Below are positions 24,708-34,114 of a stretch of 64,000 nucleotides of DNA, piece after piece. The position numbers and the translations under genes were made by a program. The notes under the pieces were generated by a model. It ran no database searches and was not told the DNA's origin. It worked only from the letters and a program-made list of their open reading frames with translations. The stretch is from assembly GCA_963819755.1 (NCBI GenBank), contig CAWFXB010000001.1:620001-684000 (forward strand). The letters run 5' to 3'. Each line of letters opens with the position of its first letter. Within the stretch, counting starts at the first letter, position 1. The DNA comes from VRUE01 sp963819755. GTDB taxonomy: Bacteria; Actinomycetota; Thermoleophilia; Solirubrobacterales; 70-9.

Positions 24708-27700
24708 GTGAGTTCAGCCGCCGCCGTCCATCTACATGCCCACAGCGAGTACTCGCTGCTCGATGGCGCCTGCAAGATCGACGCGATGGCGGCACGGGCG
24801 GCGGAGCTGGGCCAGCCGGCGTTGGGGTTGACCGACCATGGCGTGATGAACGGCGCCGTGGACCTCTACAAGGCCTGCCAGAAGCACGGGATCAAACCCA
24901 TCGCCGGCCTCGAGGCCTACCTCGTCGACGACGTCAAGGCGATCAGGGAGAAGCCCAAGTACGAGCGCAACCACCTCACCCTGCTGGCCGAAAACGACGC
25001 CGGCTTCGCCAACCTGGTCAAGCTCACCTCGGCCGGCTTCCTGCAGGGCTTCTCGCGCGGCAAAGCCAACGTCGATATGGAGCTGCTCGCCGCCCACGCC
25101 GACGGGGTGATCGTCCTCACCGGCTGCCTGCAGTCGCGCTTCTGCCGGCGCCTGATCGAAGAGCGCGCCGACGACGCTCGCGGTCATCTCGATGACCTGA
25201 TCCAGGCCTTCGGCCCCGAGCAGGTCTACTTCGAGGTGCAGAAAAACGGCATCGAGGAGCAGGAGAAGGCCAACCAGGGGATCGTCCGCTTCGCTCGCGA
25301 GCTGAACCGGCCGCTGGTCGGCACCGCCGACGTCCACTACCTGCGCCGCGAGGACTTCGACAACCACGCGGCGCTGCTCTGCGTGCAGACCAAGTCGACC
25401 CTTGAGGCGCCGAAGATGAGCTTCGACACCAACGAGTTCTTCCTCAAGAGCAACGAGGAGATGACGGAATCCTTCGCCGAGTGGCCCGAGGCGATCCCGA
25501 CGACGCTGGAGATCGCCGAACGCTGCTCGCTGGACATCGAGCTCGGCAGCCTGCTGCTGCCCCGCTACCCGACCGAGGACGGCGAGGAGCCGGAGGCGAT
25601 GCTGCGGCGGATCGCCGGCGAGGGGCTGCGGGCCCGTTATGGCGATCCGGTTCCGGCCGAGGCGGTCGAGCGGATGGAGTTCGAGCTCGGCGTGATCGAG
25701 GAGATGGGCTTCTCCTCTTATTTCTTGATCGTCTGGGACTTCGTCCGCTACGCCAAGGAGAACGGCGTCGCCGTTGGCCCCGGCCGCGGTTCGGCGGCGG
25801 GCTCGATCGTCTCCTACGTGCTCAAGATCACCGACCTCGATCCGCTCGCCGAGGGGCTGATCTTCGAGCGCTTCCTCAACCCCGGGCGCAAATCGATGCC
25901 GGATATCGACATCGATTTCTCCGTCCGTGGGCGCGAGCGGATGATCCGCTACGTCGGCGACAAGTATGGCCGCGAGTCGGTCGCCCAGATCATTACCTTC
26001 GGCAAGATGGCGCCGCGCGCGGCGACCCGTGACGCGGCGCGGGTGCTCGGCTTCGACTACGGCAGCGGCGATCGCCTCGCCAAGCAGATTCCGGAGCCGA
26101 TCATGGGCCGCAGTCCTTCCTTCGAGGAATGCCTGAGGGCGGGGCAGGAATTGAAACAGACCTACGACGCCGAGCCGGACGCGAAACGGATCATCGACGT
26201 CGCCCAGGGACTCGAGGGGATCATCCGCAACAACTCGATCCACGCCGCCGCGGTGGTGATCGCCGACCGGCCCTTGCACGAGGTGGTGCCGCTGCAGCTG
26301 GCCGAGGACCGCAACGCCCCGGCGACCGGCAATGGCAACGGCTCCGGCAAGCCGGAGCGCCAGTACAAGATCGTCACCCAGTACTCGATGGGGCCGATCG
26401 AGGAGATGGGCCTGTTGAAGATGGACTTCCTCGGCCTGCGCAACCTCGACGTGATCGAGGACGCGATCGACATCATCGAGCGCTCGCGTGGCGAGAAGAT
26501 CGACATGGAGAAGATCCCGATCGACGACGCGAAGACCTACGCGATGCTCGCCGGGGGCGACTCGACCGGCGTCTTCCAGTTCGAGTCGGAGGGAATGCGC
26601 GACGCCCTGCGCAAGGTGGGACCAACCGAGTTCGCCGACATCGTCGCGCTCGGCGCCCTCTACCGGCCCGGTGCGATGGCCTACATCCCCGCCTACGCCA
26701 AGGGCAAGCGGGACCCCTCGACGGTGCGTTACCCCGACCCTCGATTGCGGGCGATCACCGAGGAGACCCACGGCTGCGTCATCTACCAGGAGCAGTTGAT
26801 GGAGATCGCGCGGTCGATGGCCGGCTTCTCTGGCGCCGAGGCGGACGACCTGCGCAAGGCGATCGGCAAGAAGAAGCGCGACCTGATGGCGACGATGAAG
26901 GACAAATTCATGCAGGGCCTGGCCGAATCCGACACCGCCACGGCGGTTGCCAAGGATCTCTGGAAGCTGAACGAAGCGGCCGCCGACTACTCCTTCAACA
27001 AGTCCCACGCCGCCTGTTACGGGCTGATCTCCTACCGCACCGCCTACCTCAAGGCCAACTACCCGGCCGAGTACATGGCGGCCGTGATCTCCTCGGTGAT
27101 GAACACCAAAGACAAGGTGCCGCTCTTCGTCAACCGCTGCGCGGAGATGGGGATCGACGTCCTGCCACCCGACGTCAACTCCTCCGATCACAGCTTCGTC
27201 GTCTCCGAGAAGGCGATCCGCTTCGGCCTCGACGCGGTGAAGAACGTCGGGCACGCGGCGGTCGAGGCGATCCTGCGGGCTCGCGAGGATGCCCCGATCG
27301 CCTCGATCTGGGACTTCTGCGAGCGGGTCGACTCGCGCGCGGTCAACAAACGGGCGATCGAATGCCTGGTCAAGTGCGGCGCCCTCGACTCCACCGGGGC
27401 GACGAGGAAGGGCATGCTCGAGGCGCTGCCGGCGGCGCAGTCGGCCGGGCAGAAAGCCCAGGAGGACGCCCAGCTCGGCCAGGGCTCGATCTTCGACTTC
27501 GGCGACGCGGCGGCGAGCGGGGGGGAGGGGGGCGGCTCGAGCTCCCACCACCGGCCGCCGATCTCAGCGGCCGAGTTCGAGCGCCGCGAGCTGTTGGCGC
27601 TGGAGAAGGAGACGCTCGGCACCTACCTCTCCTCGCATCCGCTCTCGGAAGTCCGCGAGGCGCTGCGTGCCCGTGTCGACTGCAGCCTGGCGGACCTGGC

Positions 27701-28247
27701 GAACAAGCCCGACGGGGCCTGGGTCACCGTCGGCGGCATCGTCGCCGAGAGCAAGAAGATCCGCACCAAGAGCGGCAACCAGATGATGTTCGCGACGCTC
27801 GACGACATCGAAGGGCAGGTCGAGATGCTGGTCTTCAAGGCCGACCAGGCCGAGAGCGCCGGGGCGATCGAGACCGATGCCGTCGTCCTCGTCCGCGGCC
27901 GGATCGACCACAAGGACCGCGGCGAGACGAAGCTTGTCGTGCAGGAGGCCGAGCGCTTCGAACCCGATGTGGAGGAGATGGCCCGGGCGAGCGCCGCCGC
28001 GAGTGCGCCGGCCGCTCCGCTGCGGCTGACGATCGCCGCGGCGAGCCTCGGCAACCCGCATCTGATCGAGGAACTGAAGACGGTTTTCGAGGGCCACCGG
28101 GGCGATGCCGAGGTCTTCCTGGCGATCCCCGGCGAGGACGGCAGGGCCCGCGAGTGGAAGCTGGGCGAGGAGTTCAAGGTTCGCAACTCGAGCAAGCTGC
28201 TGGCGGAGTTGGATCACGTCCTAGGCGCCGACGCTCTGGCTGCCTAG
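24708..28247 (+). CDS. dnaE: DNA polymerase III alpha subunit
   Basis: This 1179-residue replicative polymerase begins with a PHP domain (VHLHAHSEYSLLDG, GLTDHGVMNGAVDLY). The catalytic palm carries PDIDIDFSVRGRERMI and the acidic Asp pair, then the thumb and fingers (CVIYQEQLMEIAR, YSFNKSHAACYGLISYRTAYLK), a tandem HhH region and an OB-fold (VTVGGIVAESKKIRTKSGNQMMFATLDD). The length matches DnaE1-type enzymes. The start is GTG (MSSAAAVHLH). The 130-base gap to the divergent response regulator holds its promoter; no clear boxes were found. Confidence 0.96.
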   Translation: MSSAAAVHLHAHSEYSLLDGACKIDAMAARAAELGQPALGLTDHGVMNGAVDLYKACQKHGIKPIAGLEAYLVDDVKAIREKPKYERNHLTLLAENDAGFANLVKLTSAGFLQGFSRGKANVDMELLAAHADGVIVLTGCLQSRFCRRLIEERADDARGHLDDLIQAFGPEQVYFEVQKNGIEEQEKANQGIVRFARELNRPLVGTADVHYLRREDFDNHAALLCVQTKSTLEAPKMSFDTNEFFLKSNEEMTESFAEWPEAIPTTLEIAERCSLDIELGSLLLPRYPTEDGEEPEAMLRRIAGEGLRARYGDPVPAEAVERMEFELGVIEEMGFSSYFLIVWDFVRYAKENGVAVGPGRGSAAGSIVSYVLKITDLDPLAEGLIFERFLNPGRKSMPDIDIDFSVRGRERMIRYVGDKYGRESVAQIITFGKMAPRAATRDAARVLGFDYGSGDRLAKQIPEPIMGRSPSFEECLRAGQELKQTYDAEPDAKRIIDVAQGLEGIIRNNSIHAAAVVIADRPLHEVVPLQLAEDRNAPATGNGNGSGKPERQYKIVTQYSMGPIEEMGLLKMDFLGLRNLDVIEDAIDIIERSRGEKIDMEKIPIDDAKTYAMLAGGDSTGVFQFESEGMRDALRKVGPTEFADIVALGALYRPGAMAYIPAYAKGKRDPSTVRYPDPRLRAITEETHGCVIYQEQLMEIARSMAGFSGAEADDLRKAIGKKKRDLMATMKDKFMQGLAESDTATAVAKDLWKLNEAAADYSFNKSHAACYGLISYRTAYLKANYPAEYMAAVISSVMNTKDKVPLFVNRCAEMGIDVLPPDVNSSDHSFVVSEKAIRFGLDAVKNVGHAAVEAILRAREDAPIASIWDFCERVDSRAVNKRAIECLVKCGALDSTGATRKGMLEALPAAQSAGQKAQEDAQLGQGSIFDFGDAAASGGEGGGSSSHHRPPISAAEFERRELLALEKETLGTYLSSHPLSEVREALRARVDCSLADLANKPDGAWVTVGGIVAESKKIRTKSGNQMMFATLDDIEGQVEMLVFKADQAESAGAIETDAVVLVRGRIDHKDRGETKLVVQEAERFEPDVEEMARASAAASAPAAPLRLTIAAASLGNPHLIEELKTVFEGHRGDAEVFLAIPGEDGRAREWKLGEEFKVRNSSKLLAELDHVLGADALAA

Positions 28248-28256
28248 ACTTCTGCT

Positions 28257-28652
28257 GTGCCCGCTACGCGCCAGAAGACCGGTGAGTGTCGTCAGTGCCG
28301 CTCTTTCTGCGACAAGATGGTCGAGCCGCGCAGCTGCGTCGAGCTCGGCTGCCGCTTCCTCTACAGCTATGTGGACAGCCTGACGGGGACGCAGTACGTC
28401 GGTTGTATGCAGGAGGTCTTCGCCGCCAAGGTCGAGCTCGACGCCGTCCTGCAGCCGGGTGGCTTCGGCGGGGTCAAGATGACCGGCACGGCACTGCCGC
28501 ACTGCCCCTTCTCGGTCGAGCGCGCCTATGCCGGCTCCGGGCCCGAGTACGACTGCGTCAACCACCGCTTCTTCGACTGCACCGACGACGGCCCCGAGGG
28601 CCTGCGTGCGTTCGATCTGCGCGATCTTGCATCAGAGCCCCCCGCTGTCTAA
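28257..28652 (+). CDS. Conserved Cys-rich protein of unknown function
   Basis: This 131-residue protein starts at GTG 28257, nine bases after dnaE. The N-terminal 50 residues hold a cluster of cysteines (ECRQCRSFC, RSCVELGC, later VGCMQE) and two more follow (PHCPFSVERAY and DCVNHRFFDC). The spacing suggests binding of zinc or an iron-sulfur centre, but I recognise no family. No membrane segment or signal peptide is visible. It may be co-transcribed with dnaE. Confidence 0.7.
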   Translation: MPATRQKTGECRQCRSFCDKMVEPRSCVELGCRFLYSYVDSLTGTQYVGCMQEVFAAKVELDAVLQPGGFGGVKMTGTALPHCPFSVERAYAGSGPEYDCVNHRFFDCTDDGPEGLRAFDLRDLASEPPAV

Positions 28653-28682
28653 TTTGACACGGTTCCATGTAGGCTTTGCCGC

Positions 28683-29972
28683 ATGAGCGATTCTTCGGCA
28701 GTGGCAGAGGCAGAGCAGGTGGCGGCGGACGCGGCGGCAGGTGACGCCGGGGCTGAGGGCCCCAAGTTCACGCTCGAGCTGAACCAGGACCAGCAGGACA
28801 TCCGCGACTGGGTCCACGGCTTTGCCGAGGGCGTCGTACGGCCCGCGGCTGCCGAATGGGATGAGCGCGAGGAGACGCCCTGGCCGGTGATCCAGGAGGC
28901 CGCCAAGATCGGCCTTTACGGATTCGAAGCGCTGGGACAGTTCTTCGGCGACGACACCGGCCTAATGCTGCCGATCGCCAACGAGGAGCTGTTCTGGGGC
29001 GACGCCGGCATCGGCATGGCGATCATGGGCACCTCGCTGGCCGTCGCCGCGATCTTCGGGCAGGGAACCCCGGAGCAGATGGGCGAGTGGATCCCGCAGT
29101 GCTTCGGCGCGGAGGACGACCCCAAGGTCGCCGCCTTCTGCGCTTCGGAGCCGGACGCGGGCTCCGACGTGGCGGCGATCCGCACCACCGCCAAGTACGA
29201 CGAGGCGACCGGCGAGTGGGTGCTGAACGGGCAGAAGGCCTGGGCGACCAACGGCGGCATCGCCGACGTCCACGTCGTGATCGCCTCGGTCGACCGCGAG
29301 CTGCGCTCGCGCGGGCACGCCGCCTTCGTCATTCCACCCGGCACGAAGGGCTGCGAGCAGGGCGCCAAGGTCAAGAAGCACGGCCTGCGCGCCTCCCATA
29401 CCGCCGACGTCCACCTCGACGACTGCCGCATCCCCGGCTCATGCCTGCTGGGCGGCAAAGAGAAGCTCGACGAGCGCCTCGCCCGGGTCCGCGAGGGCAA
29501 GAGCTCCAAGTCGCAGGCGGCGATGCAGACCTTCGAGGCAAGCCGTCCGACCGTCGGCGCCCAGGCGATCGGCATCGCCCGCGCCGCCTACGAGTACTCG
29601 CTCGAGTACGCCAAAGAGCGTGAGCAGTTCGGCAAGGCGATCATCGAGAACCAGTCGATCGCCTTCGCACTCGCCGACATGAAGATGGAGATCGACGCCG
29701 CCCGCCTGCTCGTCTGGCGCGCCGCCTGGATGGGCCGTACCGGCCAGAAGTTCGAAAACGCCGAGGGCTCGATGTCGAAGCTGAAGGCCGGCGAGGTCGC
29801 CGTCTGGGCAACCGAGCGGGCGATCCAGATTCTCGGCGGCAACGGCTACACCCGCGAGTTCCCGGTCGAGCGCATGCACCGCGACGCCAAGATCTACACG
29901 ATCTTCGAGGGCACCTCCGAGATCCAGCGCCTGGTCATCTCCCGCGCGATCTCGGGCGTCCACATCAAATAG
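28683..29972 (+). CDS. Acyl-CoA dehydrogenase
   Basis: This 429-residue FAD enzyme catalyses alpha,beta-dehydrogenation of acyl-CoA with electron transfer to ETF. It has the N-terminal helical domain, the middle beta-domain with AFCASEPDAGSDVAAIRTTA and NGQKAWATNGGIADV, and a C-terminal helical domain with YAKEREQFGKAI, IQILGGNGYTREFPVERMHRD and the catalytic Glu segment IFEGTSEIQRLVISR. The first 30 residues are an acidic Ala/Glu-rich extension not typical of the family. Chain-length specificity cannot be judged. The gene stands alone, ending in a convergent hairpin shared with nfo. Confidence 0.93.
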   Translation: MSDSSAVAEAEQVAADAAAGDAGAEGPKFTLELNQDQQDIRDWVHGFAEGVVRPAAAEWDEREETPWPVIQEAAKIGLYGFEALGQFFGDDTGLMLPIANEELFWGDAGIGMAIMGTSLAVAAIFGQGTPEQMGEWIPQCFGAEDDPKVAAFCASEPDAGSDVAAIRTTAKYDEATGEWVLNGQKAWATNGGIADVHVVIASVDRELRSRGHAAFVIPPGTKGCEQGAKVKKHGLRASHTADVHLDDCRIPGSCLLGGKEKLDERLARVREGKSSKSQAAMQTFEASRPTVGAQAIGIARAAYEYSLEYAKEREQFGKAIIENQSIAFALADMKMEIDAARLLVWRAAWMGRTGQKFENAEGSMSKLKAGEVAVWATERAIQILGGNGYTREFPVERMHRDAKIYTIFEGTSEIQRLVISRAISGVHIK

Positions 29973-29989
29973 CTGGGCCCCTTCTCAGG

Positions 29990-30041
29990 CTGCGCATCCG
30001 ACTTTCACCACCCTCTGGTGGGGTCAAAGTCGGATGCGCAG
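29990..30041. terminator. Bidirectional hairpin between convergent genes
   Basis: The arms CTGCGCATCCGACTTT (29990-30005) and its exact complement (30026-30041) form a 16-bp stem, extended inside by ACCACC/GGTGG. It lies 18 bases after the acyl-CoA dehydrogenase stop and 11 bases from the nfo stop. There is no T-tract on either strand, so it would be a T-less terminator or 3' end stabiliser. Confidence 0.6.
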
Positions 30042-30051
30042 GAAGCGTCGC

Positions 30052-30915
30052 TCACTTCTTCCGGCGTTTCAAACCGGTCTGCCGTAGGTGCTTGGCTGCC
30101 GTCACTTCTTTCTTGTCCGGGCCCTTCTTGTTTGGTCCGGGGGTCTCCAGCGTTGCCGGTAGGCCCTTGAAGCGGGGCTCGGAGAGGAAGGCGGCCAGGC
30201 CCTGCTTGCCCATCTCGCCTTTGCCGATGTTGGCGTGGCGGTCGCGGCAGGAGCCGAGTGGGGCGGCGGCGTCGTTTACGTGCAGGCAGCGGAGTCGGTC
30301 GAGGCCCACCTTCTCGTCGGCTTCGTCGACGACCTTGGTCAGGTGCTTGGCGTCGGTGACGTCGTAGCCCTGGACGAAGAGGTGGCAGGAGTCGAGGCAG
30401 AGGCCGAGGCGCTTGCCGCCGCCGGCCAGGTCGATCAGCTCGGCGGTCTGGTCGAAGTCGCGGCCCAGGAGGCCTTTGTGGCCGGCGGTCTGCTCGAGCA
30501 GAAGCGGACAGCGGTCGCTGTCCTTCACGGCCGCTGCGATGACTTTGGCGGCGCGTTTGATTGAGGGACCCAGTGGCTCGCCTTTCTGCGCTCCGGGATG
30601 CAGGACGACGCCGGCGGCGCCGATGCCGTCGCCGATCCGCAGGGCGTGGGTGAGCGAGGCAAGTGATTTTTTGCGCAGCTCTTTGTCTTTCGAGGCGCAG
30701 TTGATCAGGTAGACCGCGTGGATCACGACTGCTTCTACCGAGGAAGCGTCCATTGCCTCTTTGAACGCCGCGAAGTCGTCGGGGCCGTAGTTGGTCGGTC
30801 GCCACATCCGCGGACTCTGGTTGAAGATCTGGATAGATTCGCAACCGCGCTCCTCGCCGCGCTCGATTGCGTTGGCGAGCCCACCCGCCGTGGAGACATG
30901 CGCTCCGATCAACAT
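30052..30915 (-). CDS. nfo: Endonuclease IV (AP endonuclease)
   Basis: This 287-residue base-excision-repair nuclease incises at abasic sites using three metal ions. The barrel starts LIGAHVSTAGGL and contains the zinc ligands in VIHAVYLINCAS, VLHPGA, LLLEQTAG, LGLCLDSCHLFVQGYD and VHVND-like LHVNDAAAPLGS...DRHANIGKGEMG. The C-terminus has a Lys/Arg-rich tail after TLETPGPNKKG. I place the start at the ATG at 30915, since conserved sequence begins at the next residue. That ATG overlaps the divergent gltX ATG by two bases. Confidence 0.93.
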   Translation of the reverse strand: MLIGAHVSTAGGLANAIERGEERGCESIQIFNQSPRMWRPTNYGPDDFAAFKEAMDASSVEAVVIHAVYLINCASKDKELRKKSLASLTHALRIGDGIGAAGVVLHPGAQKGEPLGPSIKRAAKVIAAAVKDSDRCPLLLEQTAGHKGLLGRDFDQTAELIDLAGGGKRLGLCLDSCHLFVQGYDVTDAKHLTKVVDEADEKVGLDRLRCLHVNDAAAPLGSCRDRHANIGKGEMGKQGLAAFLSEPRFKGLPATLETPGPNKKGPDKKEVTAAKHLRQTGLKRRKK

Positions 30916-32290
30916 GACCAGCGATAACCCCCGATTGAGATTTGCTCCCTCGCCGACCGGTGCGCTGCACATCGGCGGGGCGAGGACGGCACTCTACAAC
31001 TGGCTGGCGGCGCGCCACGAGGGGGGCGCTCTGGTGCTGCGGATCGAGGACACCGACCGCGAGCGGTCCACCGGGGAGAACGTCGAGCAGATCCTCGACG
31101 CGCTGCGTTGGCTGGAGCTGGACTGGGACGAGGGGCCCGTGTCGCAGGCCTCTCGCTCAGATCGCCACCGGGTGGCGCTGGAGCGCCTGCTGGAGAGTGG
31201 TGCCGCCTATCGCGACTCTGCCACCGCGAAGGACGTCGAGGCCTGGAAGGCCGAGCACGGCGTCGGCCGGGGCTATCGGGGCGAGCCGAGCGAGGCAGCG
31301 GACGCTGCGGTGCGGCTGCGGGTGCCTGACGATGGAGAGACCGTGGTCGAGGATCTGATCCGCGGGGCGGTCAGCTTTCCCAATCGCAGCTACGACGATT
31401 TCGTCATCGCCCGCGGCGACGGCTCGGTCCTCTACAACTTCGCCGTCGCGGTGGACGACGCGGAGATGGGCATCACCGACGTGGTGCGCGGCGACGATCA
31501 TCTCTCCAACACGCCGAAGCAGCTGCTCGTACTCGAGGCGCTTGGCTTCGAGGCACCGCGCTACGCGCACCTGCCGCTCCTGCATGGTCCCGACGGTCGC
31601 AAGCTCTCCAAGCGCCACGGCGCCGCCTCCGTGCAGGAGTTACGCGATGCGGGCTACCTGCCGGCGGCCGTGCGCAACTATCTGGCGTTGCTCGGCTGGG
31701 GAGCCGACGACGACGCGACGCTGATCCCGACCGAGGAGCTGGTCGAGCGCTTCCGGGTCGCGGACGTCGGCAAGGCGGCGGCGATCTTCGACGAGAAGAA
31801 GCTGCGCTGGGTCAACGGCCGCTACATGCGCGAGATGCCGCTGGAAGAGTACGTGCAGGCCGTTGCGACGCACCTGGGGCGCCCGGTGGACGAGCGGCTG
31901 CGAGCGGCCTGCGAGATCGTGCAGGAGAAAGCGCAGACCCTGGCCGAGGTCTGGCCGCTGATCCGCTTCCTCTTCGAGCCCCCGGTCGAGGACGAGAAGG
32001 CATGGCGGAAGACGATGAAGGACGAGGCCCCGGCGGCGCTCGAGGCCTCCCGGGAGGCGCTCGCCGTGGCGAGTGGCTTTGATGCGGCGGAAGTGGAGGT
32101 GGCGCTGTCGCCATTGCCGGAGCGACTGGGCCTCAAGCCCGGTCGGGTCTACCAGCCGATTCGAGTTGCGATCAGCGGCGGCACCGTCTCGCCCGGCATC
32201 TTCGAGTCGTTGGCGGTGCTGGGCCGCGAGGAATCGCTGCGGCGTATCGATGCGGCACTTGTACGCCTTCGTGCACAAAGCAACACCTAA
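30914..32290 (+). CDS. gltX: Glutamyl-tRNA synthetase
   Basis: This 458-residue class I synthetase has the HIGH-type motif FAPSPTGALHIGGARTALYNW near the start and KLSKRHG (the KMSKS equivalent) in the middle. The C-terminal anticodon-binding domain completes the protein. An N-terminal Rossmann domain with GDDHLSNTPKQ is intact. ATG 30914 is chosen because the catalytic domain begins seven residues later. The start codon lies in a CATG whose other strand is the nfo start, leaving no room for an intergenic promoter. Confidence 0.95.
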   Translation: MTSDNPRLRFAPSPTGALHIGGARTALYNWLAARHEGGALVLRIEDTDRERSTGENVEQILDALRWLELDWDEGPVSQASRSDRHRVALERLLESGAAYRDSATAKDVEAWKAEHGVGRGYRGEPSEAADAAVRLRVPDDGETVVEDLIRGAVSFPNRSYDDFVIARGDGSVLYNFAVAVDDAEMGITDVVRGDDHLSNTPKQLLVLEALGFEAPRYAHLPLLHGPDGRKLSKRHGAASVQELRDAGYLPAAVRNYLALLGWGADDDATLIPTEELVERFRVADVGKAAAIFDEKKLRWVNGRYMREMPLEEYVQAVATHLGRPVDERLRAACEIVQEKAQTLAEVWPLIRFLFEPPVEDEKAWRKTMKDEAPAALEASREALAVASGFDAAEVEVALSPLPERLGLKPGRVYQPIRVAISGGTVSPGIFESLAVLGREESLRRIDAALVRLRAQSNT

Positions 32291-32314
32291 AAATCAGGAG
32301 GCCAAAGCTAAACC

Positions 32315-33433
32315 GTGCGTCCTCTGCTGCCGATGATGGGGGCGGAGCGACTGGCTATGGCATCGAGCAAAACGCAGAGCAATGGGAAGGTGCACTCGGC
32401 CGATGCGCCGCGTGGCGCCGGCGCGCCCGCACCCGGGGCCCGCCTGGCCGCGGCCTTCGAGGCAGTGGAGAAGTTCCCGGCGTTGATCGAGTCCCGCGCC
32501 CGTGTGATGCAGGCAGCGACGGCCGAGACCTCCCGTATCGGTGACTTGGTCGAGGCCGTCGAGGCCGACGTCGCCCTGACGATCGCCGTTCTGCGCTTCG
32601 CCAACCGCGCCAGCAGTCTGGGCAACATCGGCGGTGTGCCGGCTGCGATCGACGTTCTGAAGCCTTCCGGTGTGCTGGCGATCGCCGGCACCGCGCCGGT
32701 CTTCGACTTCTTCGAGCCCAACGGGGGCTGGGAGCTGCGCCCTGAGCAGTTCCGCGTCCACGCCCTCGCAACTCAGCAGGCAGCCGCCCGGATCGGCCGT
32801 GAGATCGGCTGGGAGGACCGCGACGAGCTGGTCGTCGCGGCCTTGCTCCACGACATCGGCCGGCTGGTCATCTCCAAGCTTCATCCCGGTCGCAAGACCT
32901 ACTTCGATTCGACCTCGCGCACGCCTGAGCAGCGGATCCGCGAAGAACGCGACCAACTCGGCATCGACCACGCTCTGGTCGGTGGCGTCCTGGCGCGGCG
33001 CTGGAACGTGCCGCAGCGGATTGCGGTGGCGATCGAGCGCCACCACGCCGAGGATGCCGAAGGCCTCGCCGCAGTCGTCGCAACCGCCGACATGGTCGCT
33101 CACTACTCCCAGGGCGAGGCGGTGACCCCGGAGCGCCTTCGCGAGACCGCGAAGCGCTGCGGGCTCGGCCCCGAGGGCCTGCGCGAGCTTCTCTACGAGC
33201 TTCCCTACCCGCGCGAGCGCGAGTCCCGGGTCAGCGAGCCGTGCCCGCTCTCCGGCCGTGAGCTCGACGTCCTCCGTCATCTCTCGGAGGGCATGGTCTA
33301 CAAGCAGATCGCCGGCGAGATGCAGCTCTCGGTCTCGACGATCCGCACTCACCTGCACAACGTCTACGGCAAGATCGGCGCCGTCGACCGGGCGCAGGCG
33401 GTCCTCACCGCGCGCGATCGCGGCTGGATCTAA
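32315..33433 (+). CDS. HDOD-domain signalling protein with C-terminal LuxR-type DNA-binding domain
   Basis: This 372-residue protein starts at GTG 32315, with alternatives ATG 32333 or 32336. Residues about 45-290 form an HDOD/HD-like helical domain (FPALIESRARVMQAA, LLHDIGRLVISKLHPG, AIERHHAEDAEGL). The last 70 residues form a LuxR/FixJ helix-turn-helix (LSGRELDVLRHLSEGMVYKQIAGEMQLSVSTIRTHLHNVYGKIGA). HDOD proteins often act in stress, cell-cycle or c-di-GMP-linked signalling; fusion to a LuxR output suggests a one-component transcription factor (inference). It converges on another LuxR-type gene 7 bases away. Confidence 0.85.
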   Translation: MRPLLPMMGAERLAMASSKTQSNGKVHSADAPRGAGAPAPGARLAAAFEAVEKFPALIESRARVMQAATAETSRIGDLVEAVEADVALTIAVLRFANRASSLGNIGGVPAAIDVLKPSGVLAIAGTAPVFDFFEPNGGWELRPEQFRVHALATQQAAARIGREIGWEDRDELVVAALLHDIGRLVISKLHPGRKTYFDSTSRTPEQRIREERDQLGIDHALVGGVLARRWNVPQRIAVAIERHHAEDAEGLAAVVATADMVAHYSQGEAVTPERLRETAKRCGLGPEGLRELLYELPYPRERESRVSEPCPLSGRELDVLRHLSEGMVYKQIAGEMQLSVSTIRTHLHNVYGKIGAVDRAQAVLTARDRGWI

Positions 33434-33440
33434 GCGGCTG

Positions 33441-34067
33441 CTAATCGATCAGGCATTCGCGCAGCGCGATCGCGACTGCGTGGGTCCTGTTTTTCGCGCC
33501 GAGGCGGGCGAGGACGTTCTTGGTGTGCGTCTTCACCGTTTCTTCGCTGAGGCCAAGCTCGCGAGCAGCGACGACAGTGGAGCCGCCGTCCGCCAACAGC
33601 TGCAGGATCTCGCGCTGGCGGCGGGTCAGCTTGCCGCGGCTGCCGCTCGGCGGTACCGCCGGGTCGATGAATCGCTGCTGCTCGAGGGCCGCCCATACGG
33701 CCCGGGCCATTTCCTCAGCACCGGCAGTACGGGCGACGTAGGCGCTGGCGCCCGCCTGGAGGGCCGCCGAGGCAAGGTGACGCTCCGGGCGCTCGCCGTG
33801 GGCGACGATCCCCATACCGGGGGCCGTCTTGCGCAGCGCTCGAATCGCCTCGTTGCCGTAGAGCGGCTCCTCTTCGTCGACCGGCTCGCGCCGCAGGGCG
33901 ACGATCGCGACGTCGACGCTGCCGATGTCGTGGATCAACCCGATCGCCTCGCCGCGCGTCTCGCTCTCGTGGATCTCGAAATCGCCCGCCAAGGCTTGGC
34001 GCATGCCCAACCGAACCAGCGGCTGGGCGTCGATCACAAGGCAATGTGGGCGCTCGCTTGGAACCAC
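33441..34067 (-). CDS. NarL/FixJ-type regulator with an atypical receiver
   Basis: This 208-residue protein has a receiver-like N-terminal domain (HCLVIDAQPLVRLGMRQALAG) and a LuxR helix-turn-helix (LTRRQREILQLLADGGSTVVAARELGLSEETVKTHTKNVLARLGAKNR). The receiver lacks the usual acidic pair (only one Asp in VIDAQP), and the phosphorylation site reads DVAIVALRRE, with Ala where Asp is expected. It is probably controlled without phosphorylation. No kinase gene is adjacent. Confidence 0.88.
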   Translation of the reverse strand: MVPSERPHCLVIDAQPLVRLGMRQALAGDFEIHESETRGEAIGLIHDIGSVDVAIVALRREPVDEEEPLYGNEAIRALRKTAPGMGIVAHGERPERHLASAALQAGASAYVARTAGAEEMARAVWAALEQQRFIDPAVPPSGSRGKLTRRQREILQLLADGGSTVVAARELGLSEETVKTHTKNVLARLGAKNRTHAVAIALRECLID

Positions 34068-34114
34068 TCGATCCTATACCCAGCAAAATCCGCTTTGTGC
34101 GGTAGAAAGGGCCT

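Noticed and set aside
24732..27551. 939-codon open frame antisense to dnaE
   Set aside because: GC-rich codon bias leaves long open antisense frames; the predicted protein is low-complexity Asp/Leu/Val/Arg-rich and resembles no protein, while dnaE is fully supported on the other strand.
29990..30041. A fourth copy of the nested palindrome family
   Set aside because: It is only 52 bp, with unrelated arm sequence and none of the conserved blocks; treated as a terminator-type hairpin.
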